Shown here piece after piece: positions 42,659-53,990 of a stretch of 64,000 nucleotides of DNA. The notes under the pieces were generated by a model that saw only the letters and a program-made list of their open reading frames with translations, was not told the origin of the DNA and did no database searches. Both the position numbers and the translations under genes were made by a program. Numbering within the stretch: position 1 is the first letter of the stretch; each line of letters begins with the position of its first letter. The stretch comes from Ranitomeya variabilis (taxonomy: Eukaryota > Chordata > Amphibia > Anura > Dendrobatidae): contig NC_135236.1 of NCBI RefSeq assembly GCF_051348905.1, forward strand, positions 668,394,389-668,458,388. The letters run 5' to 3'.

Positions 42659-44260
42659 TTATAATGGTTTCACCCAGTTACTTCTTCCCCCTAATATCTT
42701 TATAGAACCATCATATACATATAATACAGCATGAAGGGGCTTGGAGAAGGTGGCAGTGAAGGTGTGTAAGTGTCTGATGGGGTCACGCAGCTCATAAAAG
42801 GACAACCGCCCGGCCTCATAATCCAGATATATCCTGAATCTATTACTGGAGATCTTGTCACGTAACTGGATCTCTTTACTGTCATGTCTCACTGAATACT
42901 GATTATTAGATCTCCACAAACCCCAGGACTTGTTATTTCCAATCAGTGACTGCAGCCCCCTCCTGTCTATACTGGGATAACACATCCCCACCCTCCACCT
43001 CCCTGATCTCCTGATCTCCACATCCCAGTAATGTCGTCCTGAGGTAAATCCTCTCCTGCTCATCACCTGATAATCCTGGAATCTCTCTGCTGTTTCTGGA
43101 CGTTTCTGCTTCTCTTCTGTCCAGGTTGCAGTTTTCAGGTTGTCTGATATAAGGAGATTATTACCAGCTGTGGTTTCATCCAGTAATATGTCTGCAGGAC
43201 CCTCCACATAGATCCCGCTCCTTATACCTGATATTACCTCACATAATGTGTGTAATGTGTGTGAGATCACAGCCACATCCAGGTCATCTCCATCATGGGG
43301 CTGTTTATCATGTCCCCCTGTGTCCTCATCACCTCCCTCCTCCTTAGGATCACACAAGTCACCGGTGTCTGGTTCCTGTAAGACAGTCAGTGGATCCGTC
43401 ATGTTACACAGCTCCTCAATGTGTCTCATCTTCCTGGACAGCTCGTCCTTCTTTATTTCCAGCTGATGGATCAGAGCAGACAGTGACAGTGACTCTTCCT
43501 TTTCCTGCCTGGAGATCTCACTCAGGACCTTCTTCTCCAGGTCGTCCACCCGTCTCCTGATGTCTGTACACAGGGCAGTGACTCTCTCGGCTTCTCCAGT
43601 TGCTTTTCCTTGAGCTTTTCTCCTGCGCTCCTCCAGTCTCTGCACTCTTTCCTCAGTCTTTTCACTCTTTGTGATCAGTTTCTGCAGAACATTTCTCAAT
43701 TTCTTCTTCTTCTTCTCTGAGGCCTCATCCAGCATCTCCACCTGGTGTCCGTGATGTTCTCTGGCCAAACTGCAGGACACACAGATACAAGCAGCGTCCT
43801 CAGTGCAGTAATATTCCAGGATCTTCTCATGGACAGAACATTTCCTTTTCTCCAGAGAAGTGCTGGGATCAGATAAGACGTGTTCTGGTGATTTGCTGTG
43901 AACCCTCAGGTGTTTATCACACAGAGAAGCCTCACAGCGAAGACAGGATCTAACAGCAGGTACCAGAGAGTCCACACAGTAAGTGCAGCAGATCCCGGTG
44001 ATCTGCTCTTGTTCTTGCTGAGTAATCAGGAAACGTTCTGTGACATTATGAAGATATAAGTTCCTCATCAGTGCCGGCCGCTCCTGAAACTCTTCTCTGC
44101 AGTCAGGACAGGAATAAACTCCAGACCCGTCCTGTGTATCCAGCACACGACCAATACAGACCCGGCAGAAGTTGTGTCCACATCTCAGCATTACAGGATC
44201 TTTAAAAATAGATAAACAGATGGAGCAGAGCAGCTCCTCTCTCAGATCAGCAGACGCCAT
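42659..44260 (-). CDS. TRIM-family E3 ubiquitin ligase, intronless, complete
   Basis: A 533-residue protein with the full TRIM layout, ATG at 44258-44260. RING C3HC4 at residues 12-54 (CSIC, CGHNFC, CPDC) recruits the E2 enzyme. B-box 1 follows at about 88-120 (CTYC, CLRC, CDKH). B-box 2 at about 138-178 has CSVHEKILEYYC and CVSC. The coiled coil spans about 185-300, rich in Glu/Lys/Arg. PRY/SPRY runs from about 355 to the end (ETTAGNN, GRHYWDVEIRRSGRW, IGNNKSWGL, YLDYEAGRLSFYEL). TRIM proteins of this class often act in innate antiviral immunity; the closest style is the TRIM25-like expansion of fish and frogs. It has no intron, so it may be a single-exon gene or a retrocopy. Near-identical to the interrupted copy at 3961-5274, same strand, indicating recent duplication. 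Confidence 0.92.
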   Translation of the reverse strand: MASADLREELLCSICLSIFKDPVMLRCGHNFCRVCIGRVLDTQDGSGVYSCPDCREEFQERPALMRNLYLHNVTERFLITQQEQEQITGICCTYCVDSLVPAVRSCLRCEASLCDKHLRVHSKSPEHVLSDPSTSLEKRKCSVHEKILEYYCTEDAACICVSCSLAREHHGHQVEMLDEASEKKKKKLRNVLQKLITKSEKTEERVQRLEERRRKAQGKATGEAERVTALCTDIRRRVDDLEKKVLSEISRQEKEESLSLSALIHQLEIKKDELSRKMRHIEELCNMTDPLTVLQEPDTGDLCDPKEEGGDEDTGGHDKQPHDGDDLDVAVISHTLHTLCEVISGIRSGIYVEGPADILLDETTAGNNLLISDNLKTATWTEEKQKRPETAERFQDYQVMSRRGFTSGRHYWDVEIRRSGRWRVGMCYPSIDRRGLQSLIGNNKSWGLWRSNNQYSVRHDSKEIQLRDKISSNRFRIYLDYEAGRLSFYELRDPIRHLHTFTATFSKPLHAVLYVYDGSIKILGGRSNWVKPL

Positions 44261-45097
44261 GGCAGAAGCAAGAAATGAAACTGAAAGTGGCTATTACTCA
44301 ATACTTAGCAATGTTGTAGTTACACCCATTCACTTACGGTAACAAGAATCTGGCACCAGATTTGTTATACCCCTCCTGAGAGAATCATGATGTAGACCCT
44401 AATTACAGCAATTTATCATTTCCTTCAATGGGTCCTGTATTTTTTTATTAACCCCTTCACGAAATTTTACATAAATATACGTTATGGTGGGGAAAGGGTT
44501 CACGCAAAATGACATAAATTGATTGTAAAACTATGACATAAATGCATAGCTGACCTTCCACTGTCATCTCAGGACCATTTAACTCTCTAAATGATGTAAT
44601 CGATATCAATCGCAGCATTTAGCAGGCTGGGAGAGGTGTACGGTGCTCCTTGTCCCTTCAGATTGGCGCTCCTGTGATGATATCACAAGGACCCTATCGT
44701 TGCCATGGCAATGAGGGGTCGTCCTGACCACATCCTGTGCACCCAGCTACCGCAAGCCTTCTAGACCATGCATAGAGCATTGTGTAAAAGGCTTGTGGCA
44801 ATGCAGCACCACACCTCCCAACCGTCCTGGATTCAGCGGGGCAGTCCCGATTTTGACAGTCTGCCCTGCGGTCACAGGCAGGACATTAGTTTTCCCGCAC
44901 TGCAATATCACTCATCCTGCCCCTAGTAGAGCAGCACACCACATGTATAGCTGCTCTGTGCGCACAGGACCTGTGATGAGGTCACAAGAGGGGAGGAGTC
45001 AGGGGTCACGTGATCGGGGCCTCCATGTATGCATGCAGGACTCTGCTGGTTGTCATGGTGCTGGATGAGGTAAGTTTATGTGTTAGGTCAGGAGGTG
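44261..45097. other. 5' flank of the TRIM gene and old repeat
   Basis: No gene. TTAACCCCTTCACGAAATTT (44449-44468) is a widespread amphibian repeat start. The TRIM promoter is expected just right of 44260, but no clear TATA or interferon-response element was recognised. Confidence 0.4.
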
Positions 45098-45473
45098 TAC
45101 AGAGCCGTATGTTTACGAGGTGTACAGAGCAGAGCCGTGTGTGTACGATGTGTATGTAGCAGATCCGTGTGTGTACGAGGTGTACGAAGTGGAGCCGTGT
45201 GTGTATGAGGTGTACGGAGCGGAGCCGTGTGTGTACGAGGTGTACAGAGCAGAGTCGTGTGTGTATGAGGTGTACGGAGCAGAGCCGTGTGTGTACGAGG
45301 TGTATGGAGCGGAGCCGTGTGTGTACGATGTGTACGGAGTGGAGCCGTGTGTGTACAAGGTGTATGTAGCAGAGCTGTGTGTGTACGAGGTGTACGGAGC
45401 AGAGCCGTGTGTGTACGAGGTGTACGGAGCAGAGCCGTGTGTGTACGAGCTGTACGGAGCGGAGCCGTGTATG
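45098..45473. repeat. 30-bp minisatellite, left part
   Basis: About 12 units containing GTACGAGGTGTACGGAGC and GAGCCGTGTGT. The unit is a multiple of three, giving spurious long open frames in every frame. Continues at 47343 after the solo LTR. Confidence 0.95.
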
Positions 45474-47342
45474 TGCAGCGCCCCAGAGTCCTGGTCGTTG
45501 CAGTACTGCGGCTCCGCCACTATGGGGAGCTATGGTGCGTCTGATGGCACTGAAGGAGTTCATCTGATCAGGTATCACAGTCACCAATACATTTCACAGC
45601 CGGGCCTCCGGGGGGAGCTAAGGGTGCTATTCATTAGGCCACTCCCCACCATAGTGGGTAAACTGGGGGTCAGGCAGGAAGTTAGATGAGAAAGCTGACT
45701 GGGTTGGAACCAGGCAACACCTTGTGGCAGAGGGTGTTGTGGGGGAAGATACAGTAGGGTCTCTGTCAGGGGTGGGATCCTGACAGAGGCTTGGCAACAA
45801 GAAGGAACGTAACGGGTCCGCGCCTGCTCCGGGTAGCGGCGGTGCCCAAGAAAGGATTAGAAGCGAGATAGATTGTGCTGAGTGAGAAACGGGATCACGC
45901 AAAAGGAGAAATACCAGTAGGAGTCGTGCTGTAAGACCAAGGCAACATCCTACTGAGGCACACTACCGGTGGCCGGAATGCCGAGGGAGTATCATATCAT
46001 TCAGCTTCAAGCAATACTCCAAACAGCGGCAGGACAGTCAGTCTCAGGCGGGCTGTCTAACTCAAATCACCTATGAAGTCTTGGGGGGCAACTTGTGGAG
46101 AGGGGCGACTCTAGGGTCCCGGAAGAGCTCCGAGCCTACCCGTCAAACGGGTGCCGTTCCAACCAGATCAACAGAGAGGGACGGAGGATTAGCAGAACAT
46201 CATCTAATCGAGTTGTGAGGGAACTTAAGAAACAGACACAATAGTTGTGGGGCACTTTCCGTAAGCACAGCAGGGAAGGACTACAACACATAGCGCTAGG
46301 GGGAAGGCACAGATTTCCTCCTGTGAAGAGAACTCTGGAAGTGCCATTGGACCAGGGTGGATAAAAATCAATGTTTTTTTAAAAAAATCAAAAAAATCGG
46401 ATTTTTTTGATTTAAATCGGATTTTTTTGATTTAAATCGGATTTTTTTCAATAAACTGCTTTTTGAGGAAAATATTTTACCATCCAAAGGTTCTTCCATC
46501 ATGAGATAAAGCTGAGTTGTTTAACTCAGTAGAATAAAGGCTGTATATGTGTAACATTCACAATGCCATGCTCTTCCAGAGGTTTCTGTAGGATGCTGAC
46601 TATCCAACAAGTTTGGGCATGTCAACTGAATGGAAAAAGAAACTAAACCAAAAGTGAAACCAAGCTAGAAGTGTGGAATTAAAGGGGCAGTATGAACAAA
46701 ATGTGGAGGCTATTAATAGTTTATACAATTAAGACATGCTGCTTTTAAACACCTACCTATTGCCATATAGTAAAACAAAAAAGATTTTTACTTACTTTGG
46801 GGTCCCCCCCTCACCCTGGCGTTAGATCGTTGCCCCTAGTTTCGTCCGTGTAACTATGGGCGCACATGCGCACTGCTCTCACTTCTCATTTTAATCGTGA
46901 TTTATATTAAAAAAAACCTTTTGATTTAAATCAGTGATTTAAATCATGATTAAAATCATGATTTAAATCGATCCGATTTAAATAGAAAAAAATCTTTTGA
47001 TTTAAATCGTGATTTAAATCATGATTTAAATCGGCGTGATTTAAATCAATCCACCCTGCATTGGACCGGCCGGACTTGCGCAGCCTGGTGAACCGTATTC
47101 TGGACTGAGGACTCAGAGATCTTCAGTAAAGAGGTAAAGAGACTGCAACCTGGTGTCCTCGTTATTTACCGCGACCTGCACCCCACAACTGCACCGTTAC
47201 ACCACCACTTATTGCACTGGACGTCCCCCACTGACAGACAGGGCCACGGACCGGGTCTAGCCACCGTGACAACCCCAGGACTGAGACCCAGAGGCCCGGT
47301 GCCGGGTACCCCTAGGCCCTGCGGCGGTGTGGGGGCGCTCCA
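45474..47342 (+). mobile_element. Solo LTR of the cold-shock-domain family, with hAT inside
   Basis: TGCAGCGCCCCAGAG ... GGGGGCGCTCCA, flanked by TATG on both sides (45470-45473 and 47343-47346), a 4-bp target duplication. Without the hAT it is about 1155 bp. A solo LTR forms by recombination between the two LTRs of a full element. It differs clearly from the LTR at 5439-6682. Confidence 0.87.
46353..47058. mobile_element. Non-autonomous hAT element
   Basis: 706 bp with inverted ends CAGGGTGGATAAAAATCAAT and CAGGGTGGATTGATTTAAAT. Flanked by CATTGGAC on both sides (46345-46352, 47059-47066), an 8-bp duplication as in hAT. Repeated GATTTAAATC motifs lie at both ends and may bind transposase. 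The LTR at 5439-6682 shows the unoccupied site. No transposase gene. Confidence 0.93.
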
Positions 47343-48130
47343 TATGTACGAGGTGTATGTAGCAGATCCGTGTGTGTACGAGGTGTACGAAGCGGAGCCG
47401 TGTGTGTATGAGGTGTACAGAGCGGAGCCGTGTATGTACGAGGTGTACAGAGCAGAGTCGTGTGTGTATGAGGTGTACGGAGCAGAGCCGTGTGTGTACG
47501 AGCTGTACGGAGCGGAGCCGTGTATGTGAGAGGTGTACGGTTCAGAGCCGCATGTGTACGTTGTGTACGGAGTGGAGCCGCGTGTGTATGAGGTGTACAG
47601 AGTGCAGTCGCGTGTGTACGAGGTGTACAGAGCGCAGCCGCATGTGTATGGAGCGCAGCCACGTGTTTGTACAAGGTTACGGAGCGCAGCCGCATGTGTG
47701 TGAGGTGTACAGAGCGGAGCCGTGTGTACTAGGTGTACGTCGCGAAGCCGCGTGTGTACGAGGTGTACAGAGCGAAGCCGCGTGTGTACGAGGTGAATGG
47801 AGCGGAGCTGCATGTGTAGAGGTGTACGGAGCAGAACCGCGTGAGTACGAGGTGTACGGAACTGAGCCCCGTGTGTACAAGGTGTACGTTTAGGAGCCAT
47901 GTGTACGAGGTGTACGGAGCGGACCCTTGTGTACGAGGTGTAGGGAGCAGAGCCACGTGTGTACGAGGTGTATGGAGCGGAGCCGTGTGTGCGAGGTGTA
48001 CGGAGCGGAGACACGTGTGCAAAGTGTATGGAGCGGAGTCGCGTGTGTGTGAGGTCTACAGAGTGAAGCCGCGTGTGCAAGGTGTACGGAGTGGAGTTGT
48101 GTGTCATGGTGTACGGAGCGGACGCTAGCT
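47343..48130. repeat. 30-bp minisatellite, right part
   Basis: About 26 increasingly diverged units of the same family as 45098-45473. Confidence 0.93.
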
Positions 48131-48164
48131 GTGTCGGATCGGAGCAGATATTGCGAGCATCATG

Positions 48165-49020
48165 TGTGGCCATTATATAGTATGGAGCATAATGTGGTGC
48201 CATTATACAGTATGGAGCATCATGTGTGGCCATTATACAGTACGGAGCACTGTGTGGCCATTATACAGTATGGAGCACTGTGTGTGCCCATTCTACAGTA
48301 TGTAGCATCATGTGTGGCCATTATACAGTACGGAGCACTGTGTGGCCATTATACAGTATGGAGCATCATGTGTGGCCATTATACAGAATGGAGCACTGTG
48401 TAGCCATTATACAGTATTGAGCATCGTGTGGCCATTACACAGTATGGAACACTGTGTGGCCATTATACAGTATTGAGCATTGTGTGGCCAGTATACAGTA
48501 TGGAGCACTGTGTGGCCATTATACAGTATGGAGCATCATGTTTGGCCATTATACAGTATGGAGCATCATGTGTGGCCATTATACAGTATGGAGCACTGTG
48601 TTGCCATTATACAGTATGGAGCACTGTATGGCCATTATACAGTATGGAGCACTGTGTGGCCATTATACAGTATGGAGCACTATGTGTGGCCATTATACAG
48701 TATGAATCATCATGTGTGGCCATTATACAGTATGGAGAATAATGTGGGGCCATTATGCAGTATGGAGCATCATATGTGGCCATTATACAGTATGGAGCAT
48801 CATGTGTGGCCATTATACAGTATGGAGCACTGTGTGGCCATTATACAGTATGGAGCACTGTATGGCCATTATACAGTATGGAGCACTGTGTGGCCATTAT
48901 ACAGTATGGAGCACTATGTGTGGCCATTATACAGTATGAAACATCATGTGTGGCCATTATACAGTATGGAGAATAATGTGGGGCCATTATGCAGTATGGA
49001 GCATCATATGTGGCCATTAT
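48165..49020. repeat. 28-30-bp minisatellite, first segment
   Basis: About 30 units of GGCCATTATACAGTATGGAG plus CACTGTGT or CATCATGTGT. A higher-order pattern is visible: a block of about 250 bp repeats almost exactly at 48520-48770 and 48780-49020. Continues at 54724 and 60685. Confidence 0.95.
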
Positions 49021-49753
49021 TGTTATGGTTCCCAATGGCAAGGGAACATCAGGAGCATAGAAAAAACGGACAAGCTCTCGGGTGATGGAAACTAGAGCTG
49101 ACCGCGATGCTAAACCTATACACAACACTAATAGTAGCCAGGGGGCGTACCTGCGTTTTCTCTAGACGCCTCGCGCCAGCCGGAGAACTAACTACCCCTG
49201 GTAGAAGAAACACAGTCCTGGCTTGCCTCCAGAGAATGTCCCCACAGGAGATAGTAGCCCCCCACATATAATAACGGTGAGTTCAGATGAAAAGACACAC
49301 GTAGTATGAAAGCAGATTTAGCACAGCGAGGCCCACTAACTAGATAGCAGAAAGATACAATAGTGGACTTCGCGGTCAGCTACAAAACCCTATCAAAACA
49401 CCATCCTGAAATTACCTTAACTCATGTGACAACTCATGCCACTGGAGTGGTAATTTCAGCCCAACAAGAGCTTCCAGCTGCAGAGATTCACATAACTGCA
49501 AACTGGACAAAACATACAAAAAATAGACTTAAGGACTGAATAGTCCAACTTAGCTGAGCAGCAGACTGGGAGCAGGAACATGCAACAGAATGACTCTGGT
49601 TACATTGATGGCCGGCATTAGAATGACTGAGGAGCAAGGCTAAATAGGATACTCCCACATCCTGATAGGAACAGGTGAACTGAGAAAGCAAGGCTTTCAG
49701 GACACCAGTACCACAAGAGACCACCGGGGGAGCCCACAAACCGAATCACAACA
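49021..49753 (-). repeat. 3' LTR of E3
   Basis: 733 bp, about one difference from the 5' LTR. Confidence 0.94.
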
Positions 49754-49764
49754 GTACCCCCCCC

Positions 49765-52700
49765 CTAAGGAGGGGGCACCGAACCCTCACAAGAACCACC
49801 AGGGCGATCTGGATGAGCCCTATGAAAGGCACGGACCAAATCAGAGGCATGAACATCAGAAGCTGTAACCCAAGAATTATCCTCTTGACCGTAGCCCTTC
49901 CACTTCACCAGATACTGAAGTCTCCGTCTGGAAACACGGGAGTCCAAGATTTTCTCCACCACGTACTCCAATTCACCCTCAACCAGCACAGGAGCAGGAG
50001 GCTCAACGGAAGGCACAACTGGTACCTCATACCTCCGCAATAATGACCGATGGAAGACATTATGGATAGCAAAGGATGCTGGGAGGTCCAAACGAAAAGA
50101 TACAGGGTTAAGAATTTCCAAAATCTTATAAGGACCGATGAACCGAGGCTTAAACTTAGGAGAAGAGACCCTCATAGGGACAAAACGGGAAGACAACCAC
50201 ACCAAGTCCCCAACACGAAGACGAGGACCAACACGACGATGGCGATTAGCAAAACGTTGAGTCTTCTCTTGGGACAACTTTAAATTGTCCACCACCTGAC
50301 CCCAAATACGATGCAACCTATCCACCATAGTATCCACTCCAGGACAATCCGAAGATTCCACCTGACCAGATGAAAAACGAGGATGGAACCCCGAATTGCA
50401 AAAGAAAGGGGAAACCAAAGTGGCAGAACTGGCCCGATTATTAAGGGCAAATTCAGCCAATGGCAAAAAGGTGACCCAGTCATCCTGATCAGCAGACACG
50501 AAACACCTCAAATAATTCTCCAAGGTTTGATTAGTACGCTCCGTCTGGCCATTTGTCTGGGGATGAAATGCAGACGAAAAAGACAAATCAATGCCCATCC
50601 TGGCACAAAACGCCCGCCAAAATCTGGACACAAACTGGGATCCCCTGTCGGAAACTATATTCTCCGGGATACCATGCAACCGAACCACATTCTGAAAAAA
50701 CAGGGGCACCAACTCAGATGAGGAAGGCAGCTTGGGCAAGGGCACCAAATGAACCATCTTAGAAAAACGGTCACACACCACCCAGATGACAGACATTTTC
50801 TGAGAAACAGGGAGATCAGAAATAAAATCCATAGAGATGTGTGTCCAAGGCCTCTTCGGAACAGGCAAGGGCAACAACAAACCACTAGCCCGAGAACAAC
50901 AAGGCTTGGCCCGAGCACAAGCATCACAAGACTGCACAAAAGTACGCACGTCCCGAGACAGGGAAGGCCACCAGAAGGACCTAGCCACCAAATCTCTGGT
51001 ACCAAAAATTCCCGGATGACCTGCCAACGCAGAAGAATGAACCTCCGAGATGACTCTACTGGTCCACTCATCCGGCACAAACAATCTACCAGGCGGACAA
51101 CAACCAGGCCGATCCGCCTGAAACTCTTGTAAAGCACGTCGCAGGTCTGGGAAGACAGCAGACAATATCACCCCATCCTTAAGGATACCCGTAGGTTTAG
51201 AATCACCAGGGGAATCAGGTTCAAAACTCCTAGAAAGGGCATCCGCCTTCACATTTTTAGAACCTGGCAGATATGAGACCACAAAATTAAACCGGGAGAA
51301 AAACAACGACCAGCGCGCCTGTCTAGGATTCAGACGTCTGGCCGACTCAAGATAAATCAAATTTTTGTGATCAGTCAAGACCACCACCTGATGTTTAGCA
51401 CCCTCAAGCCAATGACGCCACTCCTCGAATGCCCACTTCATCGCTAAAAGCTCCCAATTACCGACATCAGAGTTTCGCTCGGCGGGCGAAAATTTTCGAG
51501 AAAAGAACGCACAAGGTCTCATCACTGAACAATCTGAACTTTTCTGCGACAAAACCGCCCCCGCTCCGATCTCGGAAGCATCAACTTCCACCTGAAAAGG
51601 AAGTGAAACATCAGGCTGGCGCAACACAAGAGCAGAAGAAAAGCGGCGCTTAAGCTCCCGAAAGGCCTCCACAGCAGCAGGAGACCAATCTGCAACATCA
51701 GCACCTTTTTTAGTCAAATCAGTCAAAGGCCTGACAACGCTAGAAAAACCAGTTATAAATCGACGATAAAAATTAGCAAAGCCCAAAAATTTCTGAAGGC
51801 TCTTAAGAGAAGTCGGTTGCGTCCAGTCACAAATAGCCCGAACCTTAACAGGATCCATCTCAATAGAAAAGGGGGAAAAAATGTACCCCAGAAAAGAAAT
51901 CTTCTGAACCCCAAAAACACACTTTGAACCCTTTACAAACAGAGAATTGGTCCGTAAAACCTGAAAAACCCTCCTAACCTGTTGAACATGAGACTCCCAG
52001 TCATCCGAAAAAATCAAAATATCGTCCAAATACACAATCATGAATTTATCCAGATATTCACGGAAAATCTCGTGCATAAAAGACTGAAAGACCGAAGGGG
52101 CATTTGACAGACCAAAAGGCATTACCAAATACTCAAAATGGCCCTCGGGCGTATTAAATGTGGTTTTCCACTCATCCCCCTGCTTAATTCGCATCAAATT
52201 ATACGCACCGCGAAGATCAATCTTAGAGAACCACTTCGCCCCCTTAATGCGAGCAAATAAATCTGTCAGCAATGGCAAAGGATACTGATACTTGACTGTG
52301 ATCTTATTCAAGAGTCTATAATCAATACAAGGTCTCAAAGAACCATCACTTTTAGCTACGAAAAAGAACCCCGCTCCTAAAGGAGACGAAGAAGGACGAA
52401 TATGTCCCTTTTCCAAGGACTCCCTAATATACTCTCGCATAGCAGCATGTTCAGGTACAGACAGATTGAATAGACGACCCTTAGGAAATTTACTGCCAGG
52501 AATCAAATCTATGGCGCAATCGCAATCTCTGTGAGGGGGAAGAGAATTAAGAGTAGATTCCTCAAAAACATCACGATAATCAGACAAAAACACCGGGATC
52601 TCAGAGGGAATAGATGAAGCAATGGAAACCAAAGATGTGTCCCCATGATTTCCCTGACATTCCCAGCTTAGTACAGACATTGTTTTCCAGTCAAGGACTG

Positions 52701-53814
52701 GGTTATGAGTTTGGAACCATGGCAATCCCAGCACTAACACATCATGTAGATTATACAGTACAAGGAAGCGAATCACCTCTTGATGGTCTGGAGTCATACG
52801 CATAGTCACTTGTGTCCAGTATTGTGGTTTATTACTAGCCAATGGTGTAGAATCAATACCCTTTAAAGGTATAGGAACTTCCAGAGGCTCTAGATCAAAC
52901 CCACAGCGCCTGGCAAAGGACCAATCCATAAGACTCAAAGCGGCGCCAGAATCCACATAAGCATCCGCGACAATAGAAGATAACGAACAAATTAGAGTCA
53001 CAGACAAAATAAACTTGGACTGCAAAGTGCCAATAGCAGAGGATTTATCAACTTTCTTTGTTCGTTTAGAGCATGCTGATATAACATGAGTAGAATTTCC
53101 ACAATAGAAGCACAAGCCATTTTTGCGCCTATAATTCTGTCGTTCGCTTCTGGACAGAAAACTATCACATTGCAAACTCTGTGGTGCCTTCTCAGAAGAC
53201 ACCGCCAAATGGTGCACAGGTTTGCGTTCCCGTAAACGCCGATCAATCTGAATAGCCATTGTCATGGACTCATTCAGACCCGTAGGCGCAGGAAACCCCA
53301 CCATGACGTCCTTTACAGCATCAGAGAGACCTTCTCTGAAAATTGCCGCCAGAGCGCACTCATTCCACTGAGTAAGCACAGACCATTTTCGAAATTTTTG
53401 GCAATATATTTCGGCTTCATCTTGCCCCTGAGAGAGGGCTATCAGGGCTTTTTCAGCCTGTATCTCTAAATTTGGTTCCTCATAAAGCAACCCTAAAGCC
53501 AGAAAAAACGCATCCACATTGAGCAACACAGGATCCCCTGGTGCCAATGAAAATGCCCAATTTTGAGGGTCACCCCGCAGTAAAGAAATAACAATTTTTA
53601 CCTGCTGGGCAGGATCTCCAGCAGAATGAGATCTCAGCGAAAGAAACAATTTACAATTGTATTTAAAATTCAGAAAACAAGATCGATCTCCAGAAAAAAA
53701 CTCCGGTAGAGGAATTTTAGGTTCAGACCGAGGAGCATGTAACAGAAAATCTTGTATATTCTGAACTTTAGCGGCAAGATTATTCAAATTTGTAGCCAGA
53801 CTCTGGGGATCCAT
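49765..53814 (-). CDS. E3 gag-pol, 1349 residues, chromovirus type
   Basis: One open frame from MDPQSLATNL. Gag holds a zinc knuckle near residue 235 (CFYCGNSTHVISAC). Protease DSGAALSLMD lies near 285, RT with YLDDILIF near 595, RNase H with VVLTDHKNLIYLES after it. The integrase has an H2C2 finger near 933 (HPGIFGT ... CDACARAK) and the catalytic stretch SDRGSQF near 1058. The chromodomain is near 1285-1330 (YVVEKILDSR, YLVKWKGY, NSWV), with the aromatic residues that bind methyl-lysine. Gag and pol fused in one frame resembles Tf1 rather than the separate frames of many vertebrate Gypsy elements. Looks whole. Confidence 0.93.
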   Translation of the reverse strand: MDPQSLATNLNNLAAKVQNIQDFLLHAPRSEPKIPLPEFFSGDRSCFLNFKYNCKLFLSLRSHSAGDPAQQVKIVISLLRGDPQNWAFSLAPGDPVLLNVDAFFLALGLLYEEPNLEIQAEKALIALSQGQDEAEIYCQKFRKWSVLTQWNECALAAIFREGLSDAVKDVMVGFPAPTGLNESMTMAIQIDRRLRERKPVHHLAVSSEKAPQSLQCDSFLSRSERQNYRRKNGLCFYCGNSTHVISACSKRTKKVDKSSAIGTLQSKFILSVTLICSLSSIVADAYVDSGAALSLMDWSFARRCGFDLEPLEVPIPLKGIDSTPLASNKPQYWTQVTMRMTPDHQEVIRFLVLYNLHDVLVLGLPWFQTHNPVLDWKTMSVLSWECQGNHGDTSLVSIASSIPSEIPVFLSDYRDVFEESTLNSLPPHRDCDCAIDLIPGSKFPKGRLFNLSVPEHAAMREYIRESLEKGHIRPSSSPLGAGFFFVAKSDGSLRPCIDYRLLNKITVKYQYPLPLLTDLFARIKGAKWFSKIDLRGAYNLMRIKQGDEWKTTFNTPEGHFEYLVMPFGLSNAPSVFQSFMHEIFREYLDKFMIVYLDDILIFSDDWESHVQQVRRVFQVLRTNSLFVKGSKCVFGVQKISFLGYIFSPFSIEMDPVKVRAICDWTQPTSLKSLQKFLGFANFYRRFITGFSSVVRPLTDLTKKGADVADWSPAAVEAFRELKRRFSSALVLRQPDVSLPFQVEVDASEIGAGAVLSQKSSDCSVMRPCAFFSRKFSPAERNSDVGNWELLAMKWAFEEWRHWLEGAKHQVVVLTDHKNLIYLESARRLNPRQARWSLFFSRFNFVVSYLPGSKNVKADALSRSFEPDSPGDSKPTGILKDGVILSAVFPDLRRALQEFQADRPGCCPPGRLFVPDEWTSRVISEVHSSALAGHPGIFGTRDLVARSFWWPSLSRDVRTFVQSCDACARAKPCCSRASGLLLPLPVPKRPWTHISMDFISDLPVSQKMSVIWVVCDRFSKMVHLVPLPKLPSSSELVPLFFQNVVRLHGIPENIVSDRGSQFVSRFWRAFCARMGIDLSFSSAFHPQTNGQTERTNQTLENYLRCFVSADQDDWVTFLPLAEFALNNRASSATLVSPFFCNSGFHPRFSSGQVESSDCPGVDTMVDRLHRIWGQVVDNLKLSQEKTQRFANRHRRVGPRLRVGDLVWLSSRFVPMRVSSPKFKPRFIGPYKILEILNPVSFRLDLPASFAIHNVFHRSLLRRYEVPVVPSVEPPAPVLVEGELEYVVEKILDSRVSRRRLQYLVKWKGYGQEDNSWVTASDVHASDLVRAFHRAHPDRPGGSCEGSVPPP

Positions 53815-53990
53815 ACTTCAACAGATAAAGTCTGAGCCATTCAGGGGTTAAGAGGAGAGGAAAGCAGGAGACTGCAATTAGAGCAGGAGTGCAACTTCAG
53901 AGGAAGGGAAAAAATAAAAATAAAAAAATTTCACACAGTTCCTTTTCTCTCCTGCTTCAGCCTATAGATTAAACATGTGGCCGGCCATAC

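Noticed and set aside
45113-45689. Long open frames on both strands (up to about 190 codons)
   Set aside because: The 30-bp minisatellite has a unit divisible by three, so every frame stays open; no protein family is implied.
48165-49020. Possible CRISPR array (28-30-bp period)
   Set aside because: Units are contiguous with no unique spacers and the setting is a vertebrate genome.
47166-49128. Open frames up to 355 codons rich in Tyr/Thr/Ser/His or Cys
   Set aside because: They run across the 30-bp and 28-30-bp minisatellites and reflect the repeat only.
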